From Enterococcus hirae ATCC 9790 (GTDB taxonomy: Bacteria > Bacillota > Bacilli > Lactobacillales > Enterococcaceae), in assembly GCF_000271405.2 (NCBI RefSeq), contig NC_018081.1:1712252-1776251 (forward strand): a stretch of 64,000 nt of DNA, given 5' to 3'. The notes beneath the pieces were generated by a model, which saw only the letters and a list, made by a program, of their open reading frames with translations, searched no databases and was not told where the DNA came from. Within the stretch, counting starts at the first letter, position 1. Each line of letters begins with the position of its first letter. This document shows, piece after piece, positions 50,282 through 58,540 of the stretch. Both the position numbers and the translations under genes were made by a program.

Positions 50282-51451
50282 TTGAACGTATCAATTTTCG
50301 GCCTAGGCTATGTAGGGCTAGCCAATGCGTTATTACTTAGCCAGCATGAGAATGTCAAAGCTTATGACATCGTAGCAGAAAAGATCGAACGACTACAAAA
50401 GAAGGAGTCACCAATTGAAGACCGTGAAGTACATAATTTTCTTCAAAGAGAAGACCTAGCAATCGAATTTATTAAGGATTTCCGAGAAGCGGTTCTTTTT
50501 GGTGATTATTTGATTATTGCCACACCCACTGATTACGATGAAAAGAAAAATTATTTTAATACCTCATCGATTGAGAGCATCATTGAACAAGCTCTCGCCA
50601 TTCGTCCAGAAGCAAAATTTATCATTAAGTCCACGGTACCAGTAGGGTATACGGCCGAATTAAAGAAAAAATATCAAACAGAAAATATTGTTTTTTCACC
50701 AGAATTTTTACGTGAAGGTAAAGCATTGTACGATAATCTTTATCCTTCCCGCATTGTTGTAGGAGAATGTTCAGATAGAGGGACAGAGATTGCGAATATG
50801 TTCAAAAAGAATACGCAAGCAGATAATGTCCCAGTTTTATTGACTCATTCAACAGAAGCGGAAGCAATCAAGTTATTCTCAAATACGTATCTGGCGTTGC
50901 GTGTGGCTTACTTCAATGAATTGGATAGTTATGCGGAGATACGAGGCTTAAATACGAAACAAATCATTGAAGGCGTCGGACTGGACCCACGTATCGGCTC
51001 TCATTACAATAATCCTTCATTTGGTTATGGAGGGTATTGTTTGCCAAAAGATACGAAACAGTTGAAAGCAAATTATACCGATGTGCCTAACAATCTTATC
51101 CAAGCGATCGTTGAAGCAAATACAACCAGAAAAGATTTTATTGCAGAACAAATTTTAGCCCAAAAGCCTAAGACTGTGGGAATCTATCGGTTAACGATGA
51201 AAGCCGATTCAGACAATTTCCGTTATTCATCGATTCAAGGAGTCATGAAACGAATCCAGGAACAAGGAGTTTCGGTGGTTGTCTATGAGCCAACGTTACC
51301 TGTTGAAGAATTTCATCATGCGCCTGTCGTTTCGGATCTTGCGCGATTCAAACAACTATCGGATGTGATCGTCTCAAATCGGATGGACCATCAATTAAAA
51401 GATGTGATCGAAAAAGTCTATACGAGAGATATTTTTAGTCGGGATGAATAA
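50282..51451 (+). CDS. ugd: UDP-glucose 6-dehydrogenase
   Basis: A 389-residue NAD-dependent enzyme oxidising UDP-glucose to UDP-glucuronate in two steps. Rossmann start [13 protein letters not shown], Glu141 in [11 protein letters not shown], and the catalytic Cys253 in [14 protein letters not shown]. It could also act on a related UDP-hexose. TTG start after AGAGGTGAA. A 233-bp gap separates it from the glycosyltransferase, so it may have its own promoter. GalU supplies the substrate. Confidence 0.92.
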   Translation: MNVSIFGLGYVGLANALLLSQHENVKAYDIVAEKIERLQKKESPIEDREVHNFLQREDLAIEFIKDFREAVLFGDYLIIATPTDYDEKKNYFNTSSIESIIEQALAIRPEAKFIIKSTVPVGYTAELKKKYQTENIVFSPEFLREGKALYDNLYPSRIVVGECSDRGTEIANMFKKNTQADNVPVLLTHSTEAEAIKLFSNTYLALRVAYFNELDSYAEIRGLNTKQIIEGVGLDPRIGSHYNNPSFGYGGYCLPKDTKQLKANYTDVPNNLIQAIVEANTTRKDFIAEQILAQKPKTVGIYRLTMKADSDNFRYSSIQGVMKRIQEQGVSVVVYEPTLPVEEFHHAPVVSDLARFKQLSDVIVSNRMDHQLKDVIEKVYTRDIFSRDE

Positions 51452-52873
51452 ATGAAAAATATAGCCAAAAATTTTTTTTATCAGAGCTTGTTTCAACTGA
51501 CGAAAATCATTCTTCCGATTATTACCATTCCAATCGTTTCTAATGCTTTAGGACCAAGTGGGATCGGTCTTTATAATTATACGTTTTCAATTGTCCAATA
51601 TTTTGTTTTGTTTGCGGGGCTAGGGGTAACGATGTACGGGAACCGGGAAATAACTTTGACTTACAACCGTAAGAAAGAAGCGTTATCAGAAGTTTTTTGG
51701 GAAATTCTGCTTTTTAAGGCATTAGCGAGCTTAATTGTCATAGTCGTTTACTTTATTGTTGCCTCTTTATTAAATAATCGTTCGTATTTGTTTGTCCAAT
51801 CCTTGGCGATTTTTGCCGTATTATTTGACGTATCTTGGTTTTTTATGGGAATTGAAGATTTTAAGAAAACTAGTATAGCTAATTTAGTAGTCCAACTAGT
51901 CACGTTTTTTCTCATTCTTTTCTTGATTAAAAACGAAGACGACACGTTAAAATATACCTTGATTCAAGGACTAGGTTTAGTTTGTTCACAAGTGAGTGTC
52001 TGGTTCTTTATTCCTAAATACATTCATTTGACGAAAGTTGATTTAAAGAAAAGTCTTAGTCATTTAAAGGGCTCTTTTGATTATTTTATTCCTCAAATTG
52101 CGATCATGTTGTATACCAATTTGAATAAGACCCTTTTAGGTTTCACATTAGGAAGTGTTGCAGTGGGCTATTTTACCAATTCTCTGCAATTGAATACCGT
52201 ATTCATCACGATCATAACTACCTTAGACATCGTCTTACTTCCCCATATGACAAGTTTTTTTGCAAAAAAAAATATGGAGAAAATCGTTCGCACGATGGAA
52301 AAAACGATTCATTTACAATTGTTTTTTTCGATTCCAATCATGTTTGGGATGTTGACAGTTTATGACAAGCTCGTTCCTTGGTTTTTTGGCGAAAAATTTA
52401 GCTACATCACTCAAATTATTCCATATTTTACGGTTTTGATTGTGATCGTTCCTTTAGGCATGGCGATTTCTAGACAATATCTAATGCCAATCGGTCAGGT
52501 TAAAGAGTATAATCGTTCAGTAATCATTGGAGCTATCATCAATCTTGTGGCAAATCTCATACTATTGCCGTCTATTGGCTTTTTGGGCGTTGTATTTTCA
52601 ACTATTCTCGCCGAAAGTTTCGTTACAGTTGTAAGAACAAGAGCTTTTCTGAAACAGACGACGTTTACCTTTTCTCTAAGAAAAATCGGGATGTTTATAA
52701 TTGCTGGATTGATCATGTGTTTGATCACCAGGTTTTTAACAGGTCATTTAACGAGTAATATCCGAACCAATCTGATCCAATTCGTCATTGCTTGTCCGAT
52801 CTATCTCGCAATCACAACGATAACCAAAGTCAATCCACTAGTTGATTTATTGAGGATCAAAAAGAAAATCTAA
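51452..52873 (+). CDS. Wzx-type oligosaccharide flippase
   Basis: A 473-residue polytopic protein with 12-14 hydrophobic segments in the MOP/PST (RfbX-like) fold; start NFFYQSLFQLTKIILPIITI and GVTMYGNREI are typical. It should translocate lipid-linked sugar units. Starts directly after the ugd stop. No Wzy-type polymerase follows; the next gene is convergent yidC. Confidence 0.9.
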   Translation: MKNIAKNFFYQSLFQLTKIILPIITIPIVSNALGPSGIGLYNYTFSIVQYFVLFAGLGVTMYGNREITLTYNRKKEALSEVFWEILLFKALASLIVIVVYFIVASLLNNRSYLFVQSLAIFAVLFDVSWFFMGIEDFKKTSIANLVVQLVTFFLILFLIKNEDDTLKYTLIQGLGLVCSQVSVWFFIPKYIHLTKVDLKKSLSHLKGSFDYFIPQIAIMLYTNLNKTLLGFTLGSVAVGYFTNSLQLNTVFITIITTLDIVLLPHMTSFFAKKNMEKIVRTMEKTIHLQLFFSIPIMFGMLTVYDKLVPWFFGEKFSYITQIIPYFTVLIVIVPLGMAISRQYLMPIGQVKEYNRSVIIGAIINLVANLILLPSIGFLGVVFSTILAESFVTVVRTRAFLKQTTFTFSLRKIGMFIIAGLIMCLITRFLTGHLTSNIRTNLIQFVIACPIYLAITTITKVNPLVDLLRIKKKI

Positions 52874-53008
52874 TGATGACAAACAACAGGTCAAAGACCT
52901 TGAAAGTGGTTGCTGCTAGTGAAAAGAAAAATGTTTACACTGATTTTCATTCAATCCGAACCATTGATTCGGCAATATAGAGAAGAATAGTCAATGATCA
53001 GAGGACAA

Positions 53009-53052
53009 AATAAAAAAGGAGGAGAGGCGTTCTCTCTTCCTTTTTTATTTTA
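53009..53052. terminator. bidirectional terminator between the flippase gene and yidC
   Basis: AAAAAAGGAGGAGAG and CTCTCTTCCTTTTTT arms around GCGTT; T-rich on both strands. Confidence 0.85.
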
Positions 53053-53082
53053 GCTATTTTGAGAAATAAACGAAATGCTTAG

Positions 53083-54015
53083 TTATTTCCGTTTTTGTTG
53101 TTTTCCAGCGTTACGACCTGTTTGGTTTTTAGGTGCTTTGACTTGTTTCTTCACTGGTTGTTCGCTATCCGCAGGTGTCACGTCTTTACGAGGTGTTACG
53201 ACTTGCTTCGGTGGATTTTGTTTTAACTCTTCTGCCACTTGAGCTTTTAATTTAGGCTTCATGATGACATTTGTAATGAAGGTTTGCAAACAACTAAAGA
53301 TACCACCAACTACCCAATAAAGTGTGACTCCAGCTGGCGCACTGATCGACATGAAGACGATCATCGCAGGCGAAACGATAAGCATCGTACGCATTGTTTT
53401 CTTTTGTTCTTCAGGGATACCGATTGTTGAAATATATCCTTGAAGTAAATAAGCAGCACCAGCAATCGCAACTAATACAAAACTAGGGTGTCCTAAGTCG
53501 ATCCCATAGAAAGAGGATTCACGAATGCCTTCTGTATAACGAGCTGTGAAATAAAGGGCTGAAAAGATCGGCATTTGGATCAAGAGAGGCAAGCAGCCAA
53601 TCCCGCCAGTCATACTTAACCCATTTTCACGATAAACTTGTTGCATTTCAGCTTGTGCAGCCATTTGTTCTTCACGAGTAGTCGCCGTTTTTAGTTTTTG
53701 TTGAGCGGCTTCGACTTGCGGCTTCAATGCTTGCATTTTTTCAGATTGGATCATTGTCTTTTTCGATTGACTAATACCTAATGGCAAAATGATGATACGA
53801 ACGATGACTGTCATTAAAATAACAGCCCAACCATAGGACCAGTTGAAGTTCTCCACTAAATATGTAATCGCTTGTCCCATTGGATGGACTAATACTCGGT
53901 ACACGATACCTGATGTGTCAGGGTTACCATTTGAATCCAGACGAACACAACCAGATAAGAAAAGCATGACTGTGACAAGGCCAGAACCCAATACCCAATT
54001 TTTCCATTTATTCAT
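53083..54015 (-). CDS. yidC: membrane protein insertase YidC (lipoprotein form)
   Basis: A 310-residue Oxa1-family insertase: signal peptide with lipobox LSGC (Cys23), five transmembrane segments, SYGWAVILMTVIVRIIILPL and the cytosolic hairpin QKLKTATTREEQMAAQAEMQ. The basic Lys-rich tail (about 270-310) binds ribosomes. The Lgt enzyme earlier in the window would lipidate it. Gram-positives usually have two paralogues; this long-tailed one is YidC2-like. Confidence 0.93.
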   Translation of the reverse strand: MNKWKNWVLGSGLVTVMLFLSGCVRLDSNGNPDTSGIVYRVLVHPMGQAITYLVENFNWSYGWAVILMTVIVRIIILPLGISQSKKTMIQSEKMQALKPQVEAAQQKLKTATTREEQMAAQAEMQQVYRENGLSMTGGIGCLPLLIQMPIFSALYFTARYTEGIRESSFYGIDLGHPSFVLVAIAGAAYLLQGYISTIGIPEEQKKTMRTMLIVSPAMIVFMSISAPAGVTLYWVVGGIFSCLQTFITNVIMKPKLKAQVAEELKQNPPKQVVTPRKDVTPADSEQPVKKQVKAPKNQTGRNAGKQQKRK

Positions 54016-54353
54016 AAAATACTTCCTCTTTTATAATTTTTACACAAAATTAACTATACTAAAAAAGCCCACACAATTCAATCTACTTTATAGAAAATTC
54101 ATAGATTCCTACCTATATGGTCTTAAAAAAATAAAAAAGTTATTTGTCAAACCACAAAAAGGAAAGGGAGAAAAGCCATCGGTTAAACAGAAGCAAAAAC
54201 GATCAAACGAATGAGGGACGATTAGAAGAGAGAAGGCACGTTGTTTCTTTAAAAAAAGTCCTTTATCGTCAAACTTTCTTAAAGTCATGTGAGCCTTCTC
54301 ATAGTGTAAATAGAACTACCTTTTGCGTGTTTCGTCCATTCAGAATCAGTAAA
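54016..54353. other. 338-bp intergenic region between yidC and acyP
   Basis: No convincing gene. GAGAAGGC (54230-54237) and GCCTTCTC (54293-54300) form an inverted repeat with an inner CTTTAA/TTAAAG pair, so an RNA structure is possible. Short frames here are not supported. Confidence 0.4.
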
Positions 54354-54629
54354 TTAGCCGATCACATCAAATTTTTTTCGTTCTTCCATCATCGGATTAT
54401 CTTGCAAGTCAACGTATTGTACGCGACCACTAGGACTTGGAGAATCCTTTACTTCTTCAATGAATCTTTTGATCGTTTCCTCATCGCCACATGCTTCGAT
54501 TGTCACCGAACCATCTTCTTCGTTTTTAACTGTGCCTGTGATCCCTAATTGATCGGCAACGATTTTTGTCATATAACGAAAGCCAACACCTTGGACACGT
54601 CCTTGAACGTTCATCTTGATTTTTTTCAT
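54354..54629 (-). CDS. acyP: acylphosphatase
   Basis: A 91-residue enzyme hydrolysing acyl phosphates. Active-site motif QGRVQGVGFRY with the catalytic Arg, and GTVKNEEDGSV with the catalytic Asn. The second of two adjacent ATGs (54629) is chosen because AAAGGTGG lies about six bases upstream; upstream in-frame codons to 54698 lack support. Divergent from the rRNA methyltransferase gene, a common Firmicute pairing. Confidence 0.92.
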   Translation of the reverse strand: MKKIKMNVQGRVQGVGFRYMTKIVADQLGITGTVKNEEDGSVTIEACGDEETIKRFIEEVKDSPSPSGRVQYVDLQDNPMMEERKKFDVIG

Positions 54630-54736
54630 CATATCCACCTTTCTTTCCTTGCCTTTTAAATTAATGATACCGATTTTTTGATGTTGTAACAAGTTCAAGG
54701 TTCGAATTCATGCTATAATTAAGTGAGGTGAAAAAT

Positions 54737-55501
54737 GTGAAAGAAATCCAATCAGCAAAAAATCCAAGAATCAAAGAATTGAAAAAACTACATAAGAAAA
54801 AATACCGGGAAGAAACAGGCGAGTATCTACTCGAAGGATTCCATTTGGTTGAAGAGGCAGTTGCTTCTCATGCCAAAGTAAAAGAAATCTTAATCACAGA
54901 GAAAGGGTTAGAAGAGTGGGAGGAGTGGCTTAAAAAACATTTAGACATCCCTTGTACCTTGGTAACGAATGAAGTCATGGCTGTGGTATCAGATTTGCCA
55001 ACACCCCAAGGTATCTTAGCCGTTATGCTCTACGAAAAAGTAAACATGCCCGAATTAACTGGAGGATGGTTATTGTTAGATAATGTCCAAGATCCTGGGA
55101 ATGTTGGAACAATGATTCGTACGGCAGATGCTTTTGGATTATCTGGTGTCGTTTTAGGAAAAGGATCAGCTGACATTTATAGTACAAAAGTGTTAAGAAG
55201 TATGCAGGGGAGCAATTACCATCTACCAATACTTCAAACAGACCTTGAGCAAATGATCCCGCTTTTAAAGGAACAAAATTTTAATATCTATGGAACGGAA
55301 TTGAACGAGGATGCTCGTTCATTAGAACAGGTAACTGTTCCTGAGAAGTATGCAATTGTCATGGGGAATGAAGGGCAAGGCGTACGGCCCGAAATTCTTT
55401 CCTTGACGGATAAAAATATCTATATTCCGATTCGCGGAAATGCTGAATCATTAAATGTAGGAGTGGCAGCAGGCATCGTACTTTACCATTTCTCTTTATG
55501 A
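54737..55501 (+). CDS. TrmH/SpoU-family RNA 2'-O-methyltransferase
   Basis: A 254-residue SPOUT methyltransferase: an N-terminal substrate-binding domain (EIQSAKNPRIKELKKLHKKK) and a knotted domain with DNVQDPGNVGTMIRTADAFG, IVMGNEGQGV and IPIRGNAESLNVGVAAGI, the three family motifs. It probably methylates 23S rRNA. GTG at 54737 is chosen since GAGGTG lies just before it; a GTG at 54728 is part of that site. Confidence 0.9.
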   Translation: MKEIQSAKNPRIKELKKLHKKKYREETGEYLLEGFHLVEEAVASHAKVKEILITEKGLEEWEEWLKKHLDIPCTLVTNEVMAVVSDLPTPQGILAVMLYEKVNMPELTGGWLLLDNVQDPGNVGTMIRTADAFGLSGVVLGKGSADIYSTKVLRSMQGSNYHLPILQTDLEQMIPLLKEQNFNIYGTELNEDARSLEQVTVPEKYAIVMGNEGQGVRPEILSLTDKNIYIPIRGNAESLNVGVAAGIVLYHFSL

Positions 55502-55625
55502 TTAAGGAACTATTAAGCTTTCTACATTTTGATGGAACCTCACTAGGATATTCCGAACACTAATGATATACTAGGATCAATTTCAAAGGAAAATGAAATT
55601 CAAAAAAGGTGGCAGATCAATAATT

Positions 55626-56129
55626 ATGACAGAAAAATGGCGTGAAGACGAAGAATATATGTCTTATGTAGAAGATCTATTAGCAACAGATGCAGTGAAG
55701 AAATTAGCCAATTATACACAACATGTCCACTCCACTCGATTAGAGCATTCTCTTAGTGTTTCTTACTATAGTTATAAATTAGCCAAAAAATGGGGCGGTA
55801 ATGCAAAAGCAACCGCACGTGCAGGTCTTTTGCATGATCTTTTCTACTATGATTGGCGTACAACAAAATTTGATGAAGGAACGCATGCTTATATCCATCC
55901 AAGGATCGCAGTGAAAAATGCAGAAAAAATTACTGACCTATCCGATTTAGAGCGTGATATCATTTTAAAACATATGTGGGGCGCTACGATCGCACCGCCT
56001 AAGTATAAAGAAAGCTATATTGTGACGTTTGTCGACAAATATTGTGCTGTGAAAGAAGCAGCACAGCCGATGACTGCTTCGATGAAACAAAAATGGCAAA
56101 GATATTTCGGCAAAGAACAATCGATTTAA
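55626..56129 (+). CDS. HD-domain phosphohydrolase
   Basis: A 167-residue HD-superfamily protein: HVHSTRLEHSLSVSYYSYKL, the HD pair in AGLLHDLFYYDW, HPRIAVKNAEKITDLSDLER and VDKYCAVKEA. Substrate unknown; nucleotide hydrolysis is likely. The start is uncertain: ATG 55626 gives the usual length, while ATG 55593 lies close behind AAAGGA. Followed by a terminator. Confidence 0.85.
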   Translation: MTEKWREDEEYMSYVEDLLATDAVKKLANYTQHVHSTRLEHSLSVSYYSYKLAKKWGGNAKATARAGLLHDLFYYDWRTTKFDEGTHAYIHPRIAVKNAEKITDLSDLERDIILKHMWGATIAPPKYKESYIVTFVDKYCAVKEAAQPMTASMKQKWQRYFGKEQSI

Positions 56130-56151
56130 TACGATGTGATTAAGAATTCTT

Positions 56152-56188
56152 CCTGAGAAATTTCATAAAATTTCTCAGGTTTTTTTTT
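56152..56188 (+). terminator. terminator after the HD-protein gene
   Basis: Perfect arms CCTGAGAAATTT and AAATTTCTCAGG with a CATA loop, then TTTTTTTT. Confidence 0.92.
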
Positions 56189-56189
56189 A

Positions 56190-56218
56190 TTGACGAACCA
56201 TGATTTTTACGGTTTACT
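56190..56218 (+). promoter_or_regulatory. promoter of the FusB-like gene
   Basis: -35 TTGACG (56190-56195), 17-base spacer, -10 TTTACT (56213-56218). A hairpin TTGTATCAA...TTGATACAA (about 56218-56246) lies near the start of the transcript. Confidence 0.5.
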
Positions 56219-56268
56219 TTGTATCAAGAACAAGTTGTTGATACAAAATTAAAGGGGGTGATGATAAG

Positions 56269-56313
56269 ATGCCATATGGATCTTATTTAAAAGAGTGGAA
56301 AAGCTTTAACTAA
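56269..56313 (+). CDS. 14-residue leader peptide before the FusB-like gene
   Basis: MPYGSYLKEWKSFN, with a strong ribosome site AAAGGGGGTGATG just upstream and a stop at 56311-56313. The hairpin controlling the next gene starts at once after the stop. This is the layout of attenuation leaders for ribosome-targeting resistance genes; a leader peptide is also known upstream of staphylococcal fusB. Inferred from position and ribosome site only. Confidence 0.6.
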   Translation: MPYGSYLKEWKSFN

Positions 56314-56314
56314 C

Positions 56315-56370
56315 GTACTTTGTTGAAGTTCTTTTCTTCAAAGTACATTCACTTGAAAGAAGAAAGGACT
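56315..56370 (+). promoter_or_regulatory. translational attenuator of the FusB-like gene
   Basis: GTACTTTG+GAAG (56315-56328) can pair with CTTCAAAGTAC (56336-56346). Alternatively AGTTCTTTTCTTC (56327-56339) can pair with GAAGAAAGGACT (56359-56370), which contains the ribosome site of the next gene. The two structures exclude each other, so ribosome stalling on the leader could expose the site. Structures were worked out by eye. Confidence 0.5.
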
Positions 56371-56377
56371 CAAAGTC

Positions 56378-57025
56378 ATGGAAAAAACAATTAAACCTTA
56401 TCAATATTATTTTATTAAAAGAGAAGTCGAACAATTAATATCAGTCTATCATTCAGTAAACGATTCTAAAACGATCGAAACGGTCCAAGCATTAGCTGTG
56501 GAGAGAATAGAGGAACTAGTAGAACCCTCACAAAGGATGAACCTTTTCTTAGAAAACATCTTAGATACTTCTTTGACTAAAGAAACTGCTGAACGCTTAT
56601 TAGAAGAATTAAAAGAATCAGTTCAACCTTTTGAGCAACCTTCGAAAGCTCAAATCGAAAAATTATTCCGAAAAGTGAAAAAGCTAAAACAACCTGATTG
56701 GAATCATTTGGATTTAAGAGAACACACCTATATTGGATGGAATGATCCTGGTACCCAGAAAAAATTTCTTGTTTATTATGATGAATCAGGGAAGTTAAAC
56801 GGTATTCGCGGGACTTTATCCCCGACCATCACGAAAGGGATTTGTACGATTTGTAAAAAAACTTCGAGTGTGTCACTCTTTTTAGCAACAACAAAATCGA
56901 ATTCAGATGGCACCTATACGAAAAAAGGAAACTATATTTGCCATGATAGTGAGCATTGTAACCACAATTTAGTCCAATTGACTCCTTTTTATGAATTTAC
57001 TGAGATTGTAAAAAAAGAAGGATAA
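56378..57025 (+). CDS. FusB/FusC-family EF-G-binding protein
   Basis: A 215-residue protein with an N-terminal four-helix part (about 1-80) and a C-terminal zinc domain with C156, C159, C188 and C194 (CTICKKTS...ICHDSEHC). FusB-type proteins bind elongation factor G and release it from the ribosome when fusidic acid has trapped it. In enterococci such chromosomal homologues may act in general ribosome rescue. Ribosome site AAAGGA at nine bases, within the attenuator. Identity is good; resistance is inferred from the family only. Confidence 0.88.
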   Translation: MEKTIKPYQYYFIKREVEQLISVYHSVNDSKTIETVQALAVERIEELVEPSQRMNLFLENILDTSLTKETAERLLEELKESVQPFEQPSKAQIEKLFRKVKKLKQPDWNHLDLREHTYIGWNDPGTQKKFLVYYDESGKLNGIRGTLSPTITKGICTICKKTSSVSLFLATTKSNSDGTYTKKGNYICHDSEHCNHNLVQLTPFYEFTEIVKKEG

Positions 57026-57075
57026 TTTCATTGTATTTTTCATAAATATATGCTATTTTAATTGATGAAGTGAAT

Positions 57076-57171
57076 AGGTGATGGTGTTCGCCTTTAAACG
57101 TTAATCTTAAGATAACTAATGACGCCTACTAAGAATCGGGATACCCCTTTTTTTAGTAGGCGTTTTTTTTT
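57076..57171 (+). promoter_or_regulatory. fluoride riboswitch (crcB motif) with terminator
   Basis: AGGTGATGGTGTTCGCC from 57076, then TTTAAACG, and later CTAATGACGCCTACT: the conserved fluoride aptamer elements GGNGAUGG, GUUCNCC, AAAC and the 3' pseudoknot strand. The 3' part ACGCCTACTAA (57122-57132) is also the left arm of a terminator with TTAGTAGGCGT (57153-57163) and nine Ts, so fluoride binding should prevent termination. A possible promoter is TTGTAT (57031) - 17 bases - TATTTT (57054). Confidence 0.88.
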
Positions 57172-57185
57172 GAGGAGGAAAAGAG

Positions 57186-58478
57186 ATGGAAAATCGATTA
57201 CCTGATCCAATTAGGGTCGTCGTATACATGATCAAATGGTTATTGATCACATTGCTATTGGGAATTTTTATGGGAAGTTTATCAGCCTTTTTTCTCAATA
57301 GTTTAACATGGGTTACTAATATACGCCTTGCTTCACCCTGGTTGTTGTTTCTTTTACCAGTAAGTGGTGGAATTTTTGCTTTTTTATATAGTAAGTACGG
57401 AGGAAATTCTGGTAGAGGAAATAACTTAGTGATTGATCAAGGAAATGGTGGGGAAGAAAAAATTCCTTTACGCCTGATTCCTTTAACGTTATTTGGAACG
57501 ATTACCACCCATTTATTTGGTGGTTCTGTCGGACGAGAAGGAACAGCTGTGCAAATGGGAGGCGCTTTAGCAGAAAATTTAGCCCGTCTCTTTCAGTTAA
57601 ATAAAGTGGAACGGGAGTTATTGGTGATCAGCGGGATCAGTGCTGGTTTTAGTTCCGTTTTTGGTACGCCTCTGGCTGGAACACTATTTGGGTTAGAAGT
57701 TTTAGCAATTGGAAAAGTTAGAACAGAAGCCTTATTTCCAAGTTTTTTTGCAGCACTGTTTGCTAACTTTGTGACTGAAAGCTTTGGGGTGAAACATATC
57801 CATTACCCTATGGGGACGATTCCAAATTGGGATGTATCTCTTTTCTTTAAATTATTCGTTGCAGGCATTGCTTTTGGTCTTATTGGTTGGGTATTTAGTC
57901 GTTCGATCGTTTTTTTGAAAACTTGGTATGCCAAAAGAATGGCTAGTCCAGTTCTACGTAATTTTATTGGCGGAGCTGTGGTCGTCATCGCAGCGCTCTT
58001 ATTGCAAACCCAAAGATATTTGGGGCTCAGTTTGCCTTTGTTAACTGATGCCTTTAATGGTACCGCCCATTTCTATGATTTTCTTGGAAAGCTTGGATTT
58101 ACTGTCTTGTCTTTAGGTGCTGGTTATCAAGGTGGAGAGGTAACTCCTTTATTTGAAATTGGAGCGACATTAGGTGCTGCTCTAGCACCAATCTTACATG
58201 TGTCCATTCCTTTTTTAGCAGCCTTGGGATTCATTGGCGTCTTTTCAGGAGCAACAAATATACCCATTGCTTGTTTTGTTATGGGAATCGAATTGTTCGG
58301 TGGACAAGCAGCCAGTTATTTCTTTATGATCTGTCTGGTGAGCTTCATGTGTTCTGGTAATAGTGGAATTTATTCAGCACAAAAAGTAGTAGTGAAAAAG
58401 GGAATTCTTTTCCTGCCAATGATGGGAAGTCAGAAACAGTCTGAGCGATCTAAAGGGAGAACGAAAACACGAAAATAG
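57186..58478 (+). CDS. CLC-type fluoride/proton antiporter (CLC-F)
   Basis: A 430-residue CLC-family membrane protein with about ten helices. Anion-pathway motifs include GGSVGREGTAVQMG (113-126), SAGFSSVFGTPLAGTLFGLE, GYQGGEVTPLFEIGA and CSGNSGIYSAQ. The first helix motif is GGSVGREG rather than the GSGIP set of chloride CLCs. It lies 15 bp after the fluoride riboswitch terminator, so fluoride export is the likely role. Ribosome site GAGGAGG. C-terminus basic. Confidence 0.9.
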   Translation: MENRLPDPIRVVVYMIKWLLITLLLGIFMGSLSAFFLNSLTWVTNIRLASPWLLFLLPVSGGIFAFLYSKYGGNSGRGNNLVIDQGNGGEEKIPLRLIPLTLFGTITTHLFGGSVGREGTAVQMGGALAENLARLFQLNKVERELLVISGISAGFSSVFGTPLAGTLFGLEVLAIGKVRTEALFPSFFAALFANFVTESFGVKHIHYPMGTIPNWDVSLFFKLFVAGIAFGLIGWVFSRSIVFLKTWYAKRMASPVLRNFIGGAVVVIAALLLQTQRYLGLSLPLLTDAFNGTAHFYDFLGKLGFTVLSLGAGYQGGEVTPLFEIGATLGAALAPILHVSIPFLAALGFIGVFSGATNIPIACFVMGIELFGGQAASYFFMICLVSFMCSGNSGIYSAQKVVVKKGILFLPMMGSQKQSERSKGRTKTRK

Positions 58479-58508
58479 TTGTTGCAAAAGGAAAGATTAC
58501 AAAAAGTA

Positions 58509-58540
58509 AAAGGCATTTGGGGGGCACCCAAATGCCTTAT
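58509..58540. terminator. shared terminator of the CLC and YdcF-like genes
   Basis: AAGGCATTTGGG and CCCAAATGCCTT arms around GGGCA; TATTTAAAT on plus, TTTACTTTTT on minus. Confidence 0.75.

Noticed and set aside
57186..58478. Ordinary chloride channel
   Set aside because: The fluoride riboswitch directly upstream and the GREGT-type motif favour the fluoride-specific CLC group.
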